A DNA stretch of 58,515 nucleotides from an uncultured Collinsella sp. (GTDB lineage: Bacteria; Actinomycetota; Coriobacteriia; Coriobacteriales; Coriobacteriaceae), in NCBI GenBank assembly GCA_900755685.1, contig CAAEHI010000056.1:1-58515 (forward strand), given 5' to 3'. The translations under genes were made by a program, and so were the position numbers. This document shows, one piece after another, positions 8,487 through 16,900 of the stretch (its first letter is position 1; each line of letters opens with the position of its first letter). Under the pieces are notes generated by a model. That model was given only the letters and a program-made list of their open reading frames with translations. It was not told the DNA's origin and searched no databases.

Positions 8487-9278
8487 TTACTCCTCGTCGT
8501 CCTCATCGTCCGAGAACAGGTCCAGACGACTCACGAACAAGCCCTCCTTGCCCTCGCGCGCGGTAATGACCACGCGGGCGATGGCAAGCGAAATCTCGTA
8601 GAGCGAGAGCAGGGCGCCGTACATGAGGCCCAGCGTGACGGGCGAACCGTCGGGCGTAATCACAGCCGAGCCCACAAGCAGGCCAACGTATACGTAACGC
8701 CAGGCACCGCGGAAGGCCGCGTAGGACACAATATGGAAGACGGACAGGTAGAAGATGATGAGCGGCAGCTCAAACGCCACACCAAAGCCGATCATAAAGA
8801 GCAGCTCCATGTTGACGTAGTTCTCCAGATCGGGCAGCGCCGTGGCGACTGCCGAAGTCTCGCCGATGAGCCACTCAAAGCCCGCGGGAATGATGATGAA
8901 GTAGCAAAAGATTGCGCCCAAGAAGAACAGCACCGTCGAGGCGAGCACCGTGGGCACGACCCACTTGCGCTCGTTGGGGCGAAGCGCCGGCAGGAAAAAC
9001 GCCAGAATCTGCCAGATAATCATGGGCGTGCACATGACCACGGCCATCTTGATGGCCAGCGAGAAGCGCAGACCAAAGCCGCCGAGCGTGGTGGTGATGT
9101 AGAACTTACCGTCCGGTACAAAGGAGCGGATGGGATCTTCCAGGATGTCGAGCACAACAGGCGTGGCGAAATACAGCACGATGGCTGCGGCAAAGACCGA
9201 TACGACCACGATGGTCAGGCGGCGACGGAGCTCTCCCAGATGATCGAAGAGCGGCATACGCGCAGGTCCGATAGGCAT
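8487..9278 (-). CDS. tatC: Sec-independent translocase subunit TatC
   Basis: 263 residues with six predicted membrane helices. The N-terminal MPLFDHLGELRRRL motif is the twin-arginine signal receptor surface, and the periplasmic loop after helix 3 carries FFLPALRPNE. The C-terminal tail is strongly acidic (SDDEDDEE). The start overlaps the tatA stop by one base (TAATG), indicating coupling. Confidence 0.96.
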   Translation of the reverse strand: MPIGPARMPLFDHLGELRRRLTIVVVSVFAAAIVLYFATPVVLDILEDPIRSFVPDGKFYITTTLGGFGLRFSLAIKMAVVMCTPMIIWQILAFFLPALRPNERKWVVPTVLASTVLFFLGAIFCYFIIIPAGFEWLIGETSAVATALPDLENYVNMELLFMIGFGVAFELPLIIFYLSVFHIVSYAAFRGAWRYVYVGLLVGSAVITPDGSPVTLGLMYGALLSLYEISLAIARVVITAREGKEGLFVSRLDLFSDDEDDEE

Positions 9279-9868
9279 TACTCATCGCCTCCCTTCGGGG
9301 CGTCGGCGGTGGCAGCTTCGTCCTCGGCCTCGAGCTCGCGGGCGAGCTGGTCGACGACGGCCTTGCGCTTGCGGGGACGACGGGCGTAGAGGTCGGCCGT
9401 CGTGGGCTCTGCCGGCTCGGGCTCGGGCTCTGCAGCAGGTTCGGGCTCGACGGTGGCAGCGGCGGCAGGCTCGGCCTCGGCGGGCTCAGCGCCCTCGGCC
9501 TCAGTCTTCTCGGCAGCATTCTCGCCCTCAGCAGCACCCTCGCTCGCGGCCTTCTCGGCAGCAAGACGGGCACGGCGCTCGGCAAAGGTCTCCTTCTTGG
9601 CGGGCGCAGCCGTCTCGGCGGCATCCTCGTCCGCATCGGAATCGTCATCGACGGCAGCCTTCTTGGGCTTGACCGGGGCCGACGCGGCCTCGCTCACCGG
9701 ATCGATAATCTCGGACTGAACAACGGCCGTCATCTTTTCCTGCGTCTCGCGGAACTGACGGATGGCACGGCCGATCGTGCGGCCCATCTGCGGGAGCTTA
9801 TCCGGGCCAAACAGCAAAAAGCCGAAGACCACGATGATCGCGAGCTCACCCTCTCCAATACCAAACAC
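9278..9868 (-). CDS. tatA: Twin-arginine translocase subunit TatA/TatB family
   Basis: One N-terminal helix (GELAIIVVFGFLLFGPDKLP) ending in the FGP hinge, then an amphipathic helix (MGRTIGRAIRQFRETQ). The remaining ~140 residues are an Ala/Glu/Pro-rich, low-complexity tail longer than in typical TatA (about 90 aa). GTG at 9868 is the likely start because GGAGG lies 5 nt before it. Whether it acts as TatA or TatB cannot be told from sequence; the length suggests TatB-like. It forms an operon with tatC. Confidence 0.88.
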   Translation of the reverse strand: MFGIGEGELAIIVVFGFLLFGPDKLPQMGRTIGRAIRQFRETQEKMTAVVQSEIIDPVSEAASAPVKPKKAAVDDDSDADEDAAETAAPAKKETFAERRARLAAEKAASEGAAEGENAAEKTEAEGAEPAEAEPAAAATVEPEPAAEPEPEPAEPTTADLYARRPRKRKAVVDQLARELEAEDEAATADAPKGGDE

Positions 9869-10021
9869 ACATACCTCCAAGGCTCGATGTGAGTCGAGCC
9901 CGCACCGCGCCATTCGGCCGGAACTCGTCTATTCATTCGGTCAAGTATAGCGCCCGGACGCCAAAACGTCCGAGCGCATCACAAACATATGCCAAACGGC
10001 ACGCCCTTTTGGGAGCAAAGA

Positions 10022-10336
10022 CTATGCAGCGGTGATCGAAATCTCCTGGTCGACACCCAACAGCTGAACCACGCGCATCACCGGGGGCTGCACATTGGTG
10101 CAGCTAAAGCGCTTGCCGTGGTCGACCGCGTGGTGTGCGGCGCCCACGAGCACGCCAATGCCCGTCGAATCAATGTAGCTCACCTGGGCAAAATCGAGCT
10201 CAACGGCCTCGGTGGGCTGCTCGAGCGCCAGGTCGATGGCATTGCGCAGGCTATCGGCGTTAGAGATATCGATCTCGCCGGTTACCTTAATGGTGTAGAG
10301 CCCTGGCGTGGGGTTGGTGGAAATACCCAAATCCAT
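10022..10336 (-). CDS. STAS-domain anti-sigma factor antagonist (SpoIIAA/RsbV-like)
   Basis: 104 residues forming a single STAS domain. The conserved YIDSTGIGVLV segment holds the Ser that partner-switching kinases phosphorylate. In this family the unphosphorylated protein binds an anti-sigma kinase and frees a sigma factor. No kinase or sigma gene is adjacent, so the partner is unknown. AAGGAG-like site 6 nt before the start. Confidence 0.85.
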   Translation of the reverse strand: MDLGISTNPTPGLYTIKVTGEIDISNADSLRNAIDLALEQPTEAVELDFAQVSYIDSTGIGVLVGAAHHAVDHGKRFSCTNVQPPVMRVVQLLGVDQEISITAA

Positions 10337-10387
10337 GTATATGCTCCTTTACGTATCGAAAGTGCGGATAGTACGGGAAGCCGCGCG

Positions 10388-11692
10388 TTAGGCGCGCTCG
10401 GCACGCGCAAGCTCGGCAGCGACGAGCTTAACGGCCAGCACCAGCACATCGAGCGCGGCCTCCAGGTCCTCGACCGTGGGATAGCTCGGCGCGATGCGGA
10501 TGTTGGTGTCGCGCGGGTCCTTGCCATAGGGCCAGGTGGCACCGGCCGGCGTGAGCTTGACGCCCAGGTCGGCACAAAGCGCGGCGACCTTCTGGGCCGA
10601 GCCCTCGGGACCATCGAAGCTTACAAAGTAGCCGCCGCGGGGGTGCGTCCAGGTAGCACAGCCCGTGTCGCCCAAGCCCTCGGTGAGCTTGCGCTCGACG
10701 GCCTCAAAGCGCGGACGCAGGAACTCGGCATGCTTTTTCATGTGCTCCTTGACCGCCTCGATGGTGGGAAGGAAGCGCACGTGACGCAGCTGGTTGAGCT
10801 TGTCGGCGCTGATGAGGCCGGCCTTCAGGCGCTTGGAGAACTCGGCGATGACCGCGGGGCTCGCACCGATAAAGCCGATGCCGGCGCCCGGGAAGGTGAT
10901 CTTGGACGTCGAGGCAAAGGCCACCACGCGGTCCTCGGTGCCCGCCGCGCGAGCGAGGTCAAAGATGTTTGCGAGCTCGTCGGTCTCGTCGTACAGGTCG
11001 TGCACGCAGTAGGCGTTGTCCCAGAAGATGCGGAAATCGGGCGCGGCCGTGGGCATCTCGACCAGACGGCGCACAGTGTCCTCGCTAAAGGTGATGCCCG
11101 TGGGGTTGGAATACTTGGGCACGCACCAGATACCCTTGATGGAATCGTCGGCGGCAACGAGGCGCTCGACCTCGTCCATGTCGGGGCCGTTGTCGGTCAT
11201 CGCGACGGGGACGTTCTCGATGCCCAAGTCGGCGGTGATGCCAAAGTGGCGATCGTAGCCGGGAACGGGACACAGGAACTTGACCTTCTTGCCGTCGTGC
11301 GCGGCCTCGTAAGCCTCCCAAGGCTCGCTGCCGCACGAGCCGCAACGCCAGAACATGCCGGCGATGTCGTGCTCAATCAGCAGGCTCGACGAACCCAGTA
11401 CGAGCGTCTGCTCGGCGGGACAGCCCAGGAACTCCCCTGCCAACTTGCGTGCCGAGGGAATGCCCTCAAAACAGCCGTAGTTGGAACAATCGACGTTGCC
11501 GTCGTGCAGATCGGCGTCGGCATTGAGGATATCGAGCATGGGGCGCGAGATGTCCACCTGGGAGGGCGACGGCTTGCCGCGCGCCATGTCGAGCGCCAGG
11601 CCCTTGGCCTTGACCTCGGCGACCTCGGCTTTGAGCGCCTCGATGGCGGCATCGAGTTCGGTGGTTTCCATCTTCTGGTAGATCGTCTGCAT
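10388..11692 (-). CDS. Class I aminotransferase, type Ic aspartate aminotransferase-like
   Basis: 434 residues of the PLP fold-type I family. The PLP Lys is in FASTSKITFPGAGIGF, with upstream KYSNPTGITFSEDT and FWDNAYCVHDL (Asn and Asp/Tyr that hold the cofactor) and a final Arg in NIRIAPSYPT. The early MARGKPSPSQVDIS motif is typical of the atypical Asp aminotransferases first seen in Actinobacteria (Asp_aminotransf family). Substrate is inferred as aspartate/2-oxoglutarate. Monocistronic; 51 nt before the STAS gene. Confidence 0.85.
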   Translation of the reverse strand: MQTIYQKMETTELDAAIEALKAEVAEVKAKGLALDMARGKPSPSQVDISRPMLDILNADADLHDGNVDCSNYGCFEGIPSARKLAGEFLGCPAEQTLVLGSSSLLIEHDIAGMFWRCGSCGSEPWEAYEAAHDGKKVKFLCPVPGYDRHFGITADLGIENVPVAMTDNGPDMDEVERLVAADDSIKGIWCVPKYSNPTGITFSEDTVRRLVEMPTAAPDFRIFWDNAYCVHDLYDETDELANIFDLARAAGTEDRVVAFASTSKITFPGAGIGFIGASPAVIAEFSKRLKAGLISADKLNQLRHVRFLPTIEAVKEHMKKHAEFLRPRFEAVERKLTEGLGDTGCATWTHPRGGYFVSFDGPEGSAQKVAALCADLGVKLTPAGATWPYGKDPRDTNIRIAPSYPTVEDLEAALDVLVLAVKLVAAELARAERA

Positions 11693-11842
11693 GGGGTGCG
11701 ACCTTTCGCGAAGCGGTACGTTGCAGTTCGTCTAAGTATAGACCGCCACCGCCGCAACGTTATGAAGCCGTGATAGATTAAGTACATCGCAATAAATTAC
11801 GAATCGCCGCGCATGCCGGCGTGGGGCGCCCAAGGAGGCACT

Positions 11843-12097
11843 ATGGAGTACGGATCGTTCCAGGCCGAAGAATTCGGCGACCTGCAGCGCCTGGTCGACG
11901 GACTATTTTACGACCGCCACGCCATCGACCGCCTGGATCTGATCGTGCAGGCCGAGATCTTGGACCTCGCGCCCGACCTCATGGAAATCGTCAACCTTTT
12001 GCCGCCCGGCTACTACGACCGCCAATCGCTTTGCGACCAGCTCAACTCCGCCTTGGCCGCCCACGGCTGGGGCGCCGTCTACGGCACCGTGGAATAG
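11843..12097 (+). CDS. Small hypothetical protein
   Basis: 84 residues, acidic and mostly helical, starting MEYGSFQAEEFGDLQRLVDG and ending WGAVYGTVE. The ATG at 11843 has a strong AAGGAGG at 11832. Divergent from the aminotransferase and followed immediately by a family A repeat and a terminator. No recognisable domain; the strong ribosome site and clean stop argue that it is real. Confidence 0.65.
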   Translation: MEYGSFQAEEFGDLQRLVDGLFYDRHAIDRLDLIVQAEILDLAPDLMEIVNLLPPGYYDRQSLCDQLNSALAAHGWGAVYGTVE

Positions 12098-12101
12098 CCC
12101 T

Positions 12102-12130
12102 AGTCATTTAAGAACGTCCCCAATGACTAA
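12102..12130. repeat. Palindromic repeat family A
   Basis: TAGTCATT / AATGACTA stem with the loop TAAGAACGTCCCC, four nt after the preceding stop codon. Confidence 0.85.
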
Positions 12131-12166
12131 AACGCCGCTTGCGATGGTGTTCACAGGCGGCGTTTT
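12129..12166. terminator. Bidirectional terminator
   Basis: AAAACGCCGC ... GCGGCGTTTT between convergent genes. Confidence 0.85.
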
Positions 12167-12183
12167 CAAACTTGTATGTGCTT

Positions 12184-13542
12184 TTACTCGCCCTTGGGCG
12201 CGGGATGCTTGCAGACCACGCTCATGTAGATCATGCCGAGCACGGCCGCGGTGACCGAACCGGCAAGAATAGCGGCCTTGGCAGCCAGAACCTCAAACTG
12301 AGCCGTCGGGAAGGCAAGGCCACTGATGAGGATCGACATGGTAAAGCCGATACCGCCCAGAATGCCCACACCGGCAATCATGTGCCAGTTGACATTGTGC
12401 GGCAGCTCACAGACCCTAAACTTAACCAGGGCAAACGTCATGCCAAAGATGCCGATCGGCTTGCCCAGCAGCATGCCAAAGTACACGCCGAGCGTCACCG
12501 GGTCGGTGAGCAACGTGCTCATATCCACGCCCACTAGGCGAACCTGCGCGTTCACGAACGCAAAGATCGGCAGGATCACAAAGTTGACCGGCGTGGAGAT
12601 CAGACGCTCCATGCGGATGAGCGGCGGGGTCACGCGGTGCATGACGCGCTCGACCTTGGTGGTCGAGACGGTAAAGTCATGCTGGCCCAGGATGTGTGCC
12701 TCGTCGTCGTAGCGGTCATCGAGCAGCGGCAGGCACTCGCCCAACCAATCGGTGAGGCTATCGAGCTTAACGCCGCACTTGGCCGGAATGGTGAAGGCCA
12801 GGATGACGCCGGCGAGCGTAGCGTGCACGCCGCTCTTGAACATGCAGAACCACAGCAGCAGGCCCAGTACCGAATACGGGGCAAGGCGGTAATGCTGCGT
12901 CTTGTTGAGCCACACGAGCGCGCAGGTCACAAGCGCGGCGGCGCCCAACCAAAACGGATTGGGGCTCTGACCGTAGAAAATGGCGATGGCGGCGATGGAG
13001 ATGAGGTCGTCGGCGATGGCAAGCGTCGAGAAGAACACGCGCACGCCGTTGGGCACGCGATTGCCCAAAAGCGACAGCACGCCCAGCGCAAAGGCAATAT
13101 CGGTTGCCATGGGGATGGCCCAACCGTTGCGGGCGCCGGCATGGTTAAAGATCAGGTAGATGCAGGCGGGAACGACGACGCCGCCCACGGCCGCCAGCAT
13201 GGGAAGCATGGCCTGGCGCGGGTTCTTGAGCTCGCCAACTGTCATCTCGTACTTAAGCTCAATGCCCACGAGTAAAAAGAAGATCGCCATGAGGAAGTCG
13301 TTGACGAAAAGCTCGACGGTGAGACCGGCCGTCAGGTTGCCCAGACCCACATACAGCGGGGTCTCCAAAAAGTGATGGATAGCCTCGTAGGCATCGGTGT
13401 TGGCGCAAATGACGGCGGCGATGGCGGCGAAGACCATGACGGCGGCGGAAATCGTGCCGTTCTCGGCGATGCGCTCCCAAATGTCGTGGCGCTCAAAACG
13501 CTTGCGCTCACGAACGTTGAACAGCTGCTCGGGTGCTGCCAT
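12184..13542 (-). CDS. nhaA: Na+/H+ antiporter NhaA
   Basis: 452 residues, about 12 membrane helices. Conserved NhaA motifs: FFLLVGIELKYEM, ATDIAFALGVLSLLG and the paired Asp in STLAIADDLISIAAIAIFYGQ (the Na+/H+ binding aspartates of helix V). It swaps external protons for internal sodium at the cytoplasmic membrane. A hydrophilic insert around residues 250-300 (DDRYDDEAHILG) and a ~35-residue N-terminal cytoplasmic extension make it longer than E. coli NhaA (388). Monocistronic, with GGAGC 8 nt upstream. Confidence 0.95.
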   Translation of the reverse strand: MAAPEQLFNVRERKRFERHDIWERIAENGTISAAVMVFAAIAAVICANTDAYEAIHHFLETPLYVGLGNLTAGLTVELFVNDFLMAIFFLLVGIELKYEMTVGELKNPRQAMLPMLAAVGGVVVPACIYLIFNHAGARNGWAIPMATDIAFALGVLSLLGNRVPNGVRVFFSTLAIADDLISIAAIAIFYGQSPNPFWLGAAALVTCALVWLNKTQHYRLAPYSVLGLLLWFCMFKSGVHATLAGVILAFTIPAKCGVKLDSLTDWLGECLPLLDDRYDDEAHILGQHDFTVSTTKVERVMHRVTPPLIRMERLISTPVNFVILPIFAFVNAQVRLVGVDMSTLLTDPVTLGVYFGMLLGKPIGIFGMTFALVKFRVCELPHNVNWHMIAGVGILGGIGFTMSILISGLAFPTAQFEVLAAKAAILAGSVTAAVLGMIYMSVVCKHPAPKGE

Positions 13543-13750
13543 GGGCGGCTCCTTTCACGGGAAGGTTCCCGTCTTAAAAAAGCACGGCCCGCCCAAGTGG
13601 CGGCGCCGCGCTCTAACGTATTACGCTTGCATCTAGCCTACCCTGCACGACAAGCACGCAGGCGTGGCCGAAAAGCGGAACCACAGGTTGAACATTATTT
13701 GCTCAACGGCGCGGGCACGCCTGTCCAAGAGACGACGCGGAGCCGTGCAC

Positions 13751-13790
13751 AAAAAACGACCGGAGCGCGGGGCGTCCGCGATCCGGTCGT
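13751..13790 (-). terminator. Intrinsic terminator of ppaC
   Basis: ACGACCGGA/TCCGGTCGT stem followed on the minus strand by TTTTTT. Confidence 0.88.
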
Positions 13791-13809
13791 GGCGTTTGGT
13801 CAACTAAAC

Positions 13810-14733
13810 CTAGCAGGCGGCCATGATGGGGGCAGCGACCTGCTTCTTACGGGAGAGGACGCCCGGCATCCAGACGCCGTCGTGCTCGTCGGCAATGCCC
13901 AGGCCCTTCTGAGCGGCCTCGGTCTCGCCCTCGAGCAGGACCTGCGAGCCCTCCTCCATGATGTCGGTGATGCACAGGACAATGCCGTCGGCACCCTTCT
14001 CGGCGGCGTAGGCGCGCATGGCCTCGCGAATCTCGTCGATCATGCCGAGCGCACGGGTCTTGTCGACGGTCTCGTACTGGCCGATGAGCAGCTTCTTGCC
14101 GGCGGGCTCAAACATCTTGATGTCGTTGCCGACCATCTCGGCTGCGGTGAAGGAGCCGGACGGACGGGTGAGGAAGACCTCCATGCCAAACTTGACCGGG
14201 TCGACGCCCACCTGCTCGCCGAGCTTGGCGGCGACGGCACGGTCGACATCGGTGGTGGTGGGGCTCTTGAGCATGAGCGTATCGGTCATCATGGCCGAGA
14301 GCAGCAGCTTGGCCTGGACGTCGGAAAGCTCAACGCCGAGCACGCCGGCGAGCTTGGTGACGATGGTGCAGCTGGAGCCCCAGGGCAGGCAGATGTAGTG
14401 CAGCGGGCCGGCGGTCTCGAAGTCGCCGATGCGGTGATGATCGACGACGCCAAAGACCGTGGCGTCCTTAAGGCCGGCGACGGACTGGGCGGACTCGTTG
14501 TGGTCGGTGAGGACGACGAGCTGACCGGCCTCGACGGACTCAATCACGCGGGGCTCGGCAATGCCGGCGTCGGCGAGCAGCTTGGCGGACTCGGCCGGAA
14601 GCTGACCAAGGGCGCAGGCCTCGTAGGTGTTGCCGGCATACTCAACCTGGTTGAGCAGCTGGGACAGGACGACGGCGCTCATGATGGCGTCGTTATCGGG
14701 GTTCTGGTGACCAAAGACAAGAACGTTTGCCAT
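13810..14733 (-). CDS. ppaC: Manganese-dependent inorganic pyrophosphatase (family II)
   Basis: 307 residues of the DHH family. Metal-binding motifs: FGHQNPDNDAI at the N-terminus, MMTDTLMLKSPTTTDVD and VVDHHRIGDF. The C-terminal DHHA2 part carries the basic LSRKKQVAAPI signature that binds pyrophosphate. Hydrolyses PPi made by biosynthesis. No CBS insert. Single gene with its own terminator. Confidence 0.95.
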   Translation of the reverse strand: MANVLVFGHQNPDNDAIMSAVVLSQLLNQVEYAGNTYEACALGQLPAESAKLLADAGIAEPRVIESVEAGQLVVLTDHNESAQSVAGLKDATVFGVVDHHRIGDFETAGPLHYICLPWGSSCTIVTKLAGVLGVELSDVQAKLLLSAMMTDTLMLKSPTTTDVDRAVAAKLGEQVGVDPVKFGMEVFLTRPSGSFTAAEMVGNDIKMFEPAGKKLLIGQYETVDKTRALGMIDEIREAMRAYAAEKGADGIVLCITDIMEEGSQVLLEGETEAAQKGLGIADEHDGVWMPGVLSRKKQVAAPIMAAC

Positions 14734-14847
14734 GGATATCCTCCACTTGATATGTGTACTTGGACGTAGCTATGGTAGCACGCCGATGCCGAGCCTTCGC
14801 AGACGGAAGGGCCACGGCATATTTTGGGGCAGGCATGGGGGCCAAGA

Positions 14848-14898
14848 CTGTCCCTTTTGCACTGTGTTGGTGCAAAGTAACCTGACCCCCTTGCACCA
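14848..14898. repeat. Repeat family E
   Basis: A small stem TGCAC/GTGCA is followed by AGTAACCTGACCCCCTTGCA and preceded by GTCCCTTT. A reverse-complement relative lies at 27231-27262. It abuts the stop codon of the ROK kinase. Confidence 0.65.
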
Positions 14899-14899
14899 G

Positions 14900-15853
14900 C
14901 TATTTGCCGGCAGCGCGCAGGGCTACGTAGGCGGCACCGATGATGCCGGCGTCGTTGCCGAGCGAAGCGACCTTAATGGGCGTCTCGCGCGAGGCGGAAA
15001 GCGCGTAGTGCTGGAAGTGCTCGCGAACGGCGTCGAGGTAGACATCGGCCGAGGCGGAGGCGCCGCCGCCGATCAGGAACATCTCGGGGTCGACCACGTT
15101 GGCAATAAGCGCCAGTGCGCGGCCGAGATAATCGGCCATGGTATCGGCCGCGGCCAGCGCGAGCTTGTCACCCTCGCGGCAGGCCTGGAACACGTCCTTG
15201 GAATCGGAGGGGCCGGTGAGCTCGATGGGCTCGACGCCCGCCTTCTTGCACTCGGCAAGGTAGTTGCTCACCACGCCGGTGGCGCTGGAATACTGCTCCA
15301 GGTGGCCATGGCCGCCGCAGCCGCAGGTGCGCTCCTCTTCGGGGTTCAGGCACATGTGGCCAATCTCGCCGCCAGCACCCACAACGCCCGATACCACGTC
15401 GCCGTTAACGATAACGCCGCCGCCCACGCCGGTACCGATGGTGACCATCACCACGTTCTGCACGCCCTTGGCAGAGCCGAGCCAGGCCTCGCCCATGGCG
15501 GCGGCGTTGGCATCGTTCTCGTACTTAACGACCGCGTCGGGGCAGTGCTGCTGAATGGCGATCCTCAGCTCGGGCAGGTTAATGGCAATGTTGGCCTTGA
15601 CCTTGGCATCGCCCGACGCCGGGATGGGGCACGGAACGGCCAGGCCAATGCCCGCCACAAAGGCGCGCGGAATCTGGGCCTTGGCGACCACCTGGTCGAT
15701 AGCCTCGGTCACCGCGGCAAAGCCCGCAGCGTCAACGATAGGAGGCGTAGGCACGCTGGCCTTGGCCAGCAGGTTGCCGTCCTCGTCGAACAGACCCTCC
15801 TTAACCGAAGTGCCGCCGACGTCAATGCCGATGTAGTACTGCTTAGGTTCCAT
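14900..15853 (-). CDS. ROK-family glucokinase
   Basis: 317 residues. The phosphate-1 motif IGIDVGGTSVKEG, the ATP loop GTGVGGGVIVNGDV and the ROK zinc region GEIGHMCL...CGCGGHGHLE are present. The usual CxCGxxGCLE has His in place of the third Cys, an altered but plausible zinc ligand. The start is the ATG at 15853 (MEPKQYY), preceded by GAAAGGTGG; ORF extension upstream is spurious. It sits downstream of a cellobiose-type PTS on the same strand and probably phosphorylates the free glucose released by GH1 cleavage (inference). A terminator separates it from the PTS genes. Confidence 0.9.
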   Translation of the reverse strand: MEPKQYYIGIDVGGTSVKEGLFDEDGNLLAKASVPTPPIVDAAGFAAVTEAIDQVVAKAQIPRAFVAGIGLAVPCPIPASGDAKVKANIAINLPELRIAIQQHCPDAVVKYENDANAAAMGEAWLGSAKGVQNVVMVTIGTGVGGGVIVNGDVVSGVVGAGGEIGHMCLNPEEERTCGCGGHGHLEQYSSATGVVSNYLAECKKAGVEPIELTGPSDSKDVFQACREGDKLALAAADTMADYLGRALALIANVVDPEMFLIGGGASASADVYLDAVREHFQHYALSASRETPIKVASLGNDAGIIGAAYVALRAAGK

Positions 15854-15906
15854 GGGAGCCCACCTTTCTCGTTTAAACATTGCCTGTATGGTACCGCTCC
15901 CAAGGC

Positions 15907-15947
15907 AAAAACCTACCAAAAAGGGACAGGTTTGTTTTGGCAGGTTT
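15907..15947. repeat. Palindromic repeat family D
   Basis: AAAACCTACCAAAA and TTTTGGCAGGTTTT arms around AGGGACAGGTTTG. A longer relative is at 19804-19889. Confidence 0.8.
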
Positions 15948-15997
15948 TATCTGGGGAAACGCAAATGGCCGCTCAACAGGCCGCTCAAGACCATCCC

Positions 15998-16036
15998 AAA
16001 AAATAAAGGCGCCGGGAGGCGGAGACTCCCGGCGCC
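15998..16036 (-). terminator. Terminator of the PTS operon
   Basis: GGCGCCGGGAG/CTCCCGGCGCC stem followed on the minus strand by TTTATTTTTT. Confidence 0.92.
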
Positions 16037-16094
16037 CGTCAAAGGGACTATGTTGTCTGTCGGGCCGCATGGTCCTTCGCGGCGATAACGCCGA

Positions 16095-16427
16095 CTAGGC
16101 CTTAAGTGCCTGCAGCTGCTTGTGGATTTCGATGAGCTCCGTCGCCATGACGCGCATGGTCTCGGTGCCGGCCATCTGGTCCTCGGCATGCAGCAGAATC
16201 AACGGGGCCTCGCCGTTACGCTCGCCGTTGGCCTCTTTCTTCAGAAGCCCCATGTGAACATCGTGGCCACCGTTATAGGCCTCGTCGCCCTGCTTGATAA
16301 GCTCCTCGGCGGCGTCAAAATCGCCCTCCTTGGCCTTCTGCACGGCATTGATGTACATGCTCTTGGCGGTACCGACGTAGCTGATGATCTCAAAGCAGGT
16401 CATCTGCAGTTCGTTCATATCCTCCAT
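16095..16427 (-). CDS. PTS lactose/cellobiose-type IIA component
   Basis: About 110 residues, helical, of the LacF/ChbA family. The phosphorylated His is in APLILLHAEDQMAGTE near residue 80. It passes phosphate from HPr to the IIB protein. Three in-frame starts exist (GTG 16436, ATG 16427, ATG 16418); I chose 16427 for spacing from AGGTG, while 16418 has GGAGG too close. It directly follows the IIB gene. Confidence 0.93.
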   Translation of the reverse strand: MEDMNELQMTCFEIISYVGTAKSMYINAVQKAKEGDFDAAEELIKQGDEAYNGGHDVHMGLLKKEANGERNGEAPLILLHAEDQMAGTETMRVMATELIEIHKQLQALKA

Positions 16428-16436
16428 GCGGAGCAC

Positions 16437-16739
16437 CTAGCCCAGCACGCTGACGCAGTGGTCGATGATGCCGGCAGCGTTCATGCGGCCGTAGTCGACC
16501 ATGTTAATGACCTCGACCGGGAAGCGGCCGACGGCCTCCTTCTCAAAATCGCCCTTGGTGTAGCCGATCTGTGGGCCAAGCAGCAACATGTCGCACTCGT
16601 CCAGGTGATCGTGGGCCTCGTTCATGGGACGAGCCTCGACCTCAATATCCAGACCACGGTTTGCAACCTCGGCCTGCATCTTCTGGACCAGCAGGCTCGT
16701 GGACATGCCGGCATTGCAGCAGAGCATGATCTTCTTCAT
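16437..16739 (-). CDS. PTS lactose/cellobiose-type IIB component
   Basis: 100 residues. MKKIMLCCNAGMSTSLLVQKM holds the phospho-Cys (the Cys before Asn). Accepts phosphate from IIA and gives it to the sugar held by IIC. AAGGAGG lies ahead of the ATG. It is 161 nt downstream of the IIC gene; that gap includes inverted GC-rich words (GTGCCCGC/GCGGGCAC) that could stabilise or process the mRNA so that the soluble parts are made in excess (inference). Confidence 0.94.
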   Translation of the reverse strand: MKKIMLCCNAGMSTSLLVQKMQAEVANRGLDIEVEARPMNEAHDHLDECDMLLLGPQIGYTKGDFEKEAVGRFPVEVINMVDYGRMNAAGIIDHCVSVLG

Positions 16740-16900
16740 GGTTTCCTCCTTATAACTGCGCGGCGCGCAGACGACAACTGGTTGTATTCCTTGCGGCTAT
16801 TGTGCCCGCTCCCCTGTATCTTTACGCAAGGGAGAGAGCCGCGGGCACCGGCACCGCGTACCGGCGCCCGCAAAGGTGAAAGGGACGAACGTTAGGCGTT

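Noticed and set aside
9989..11773. 594-aa plus-strand ORF opposite the STAS and aminotransferase genes
   Set aside because: Shadow frame over genes with intact active sites.
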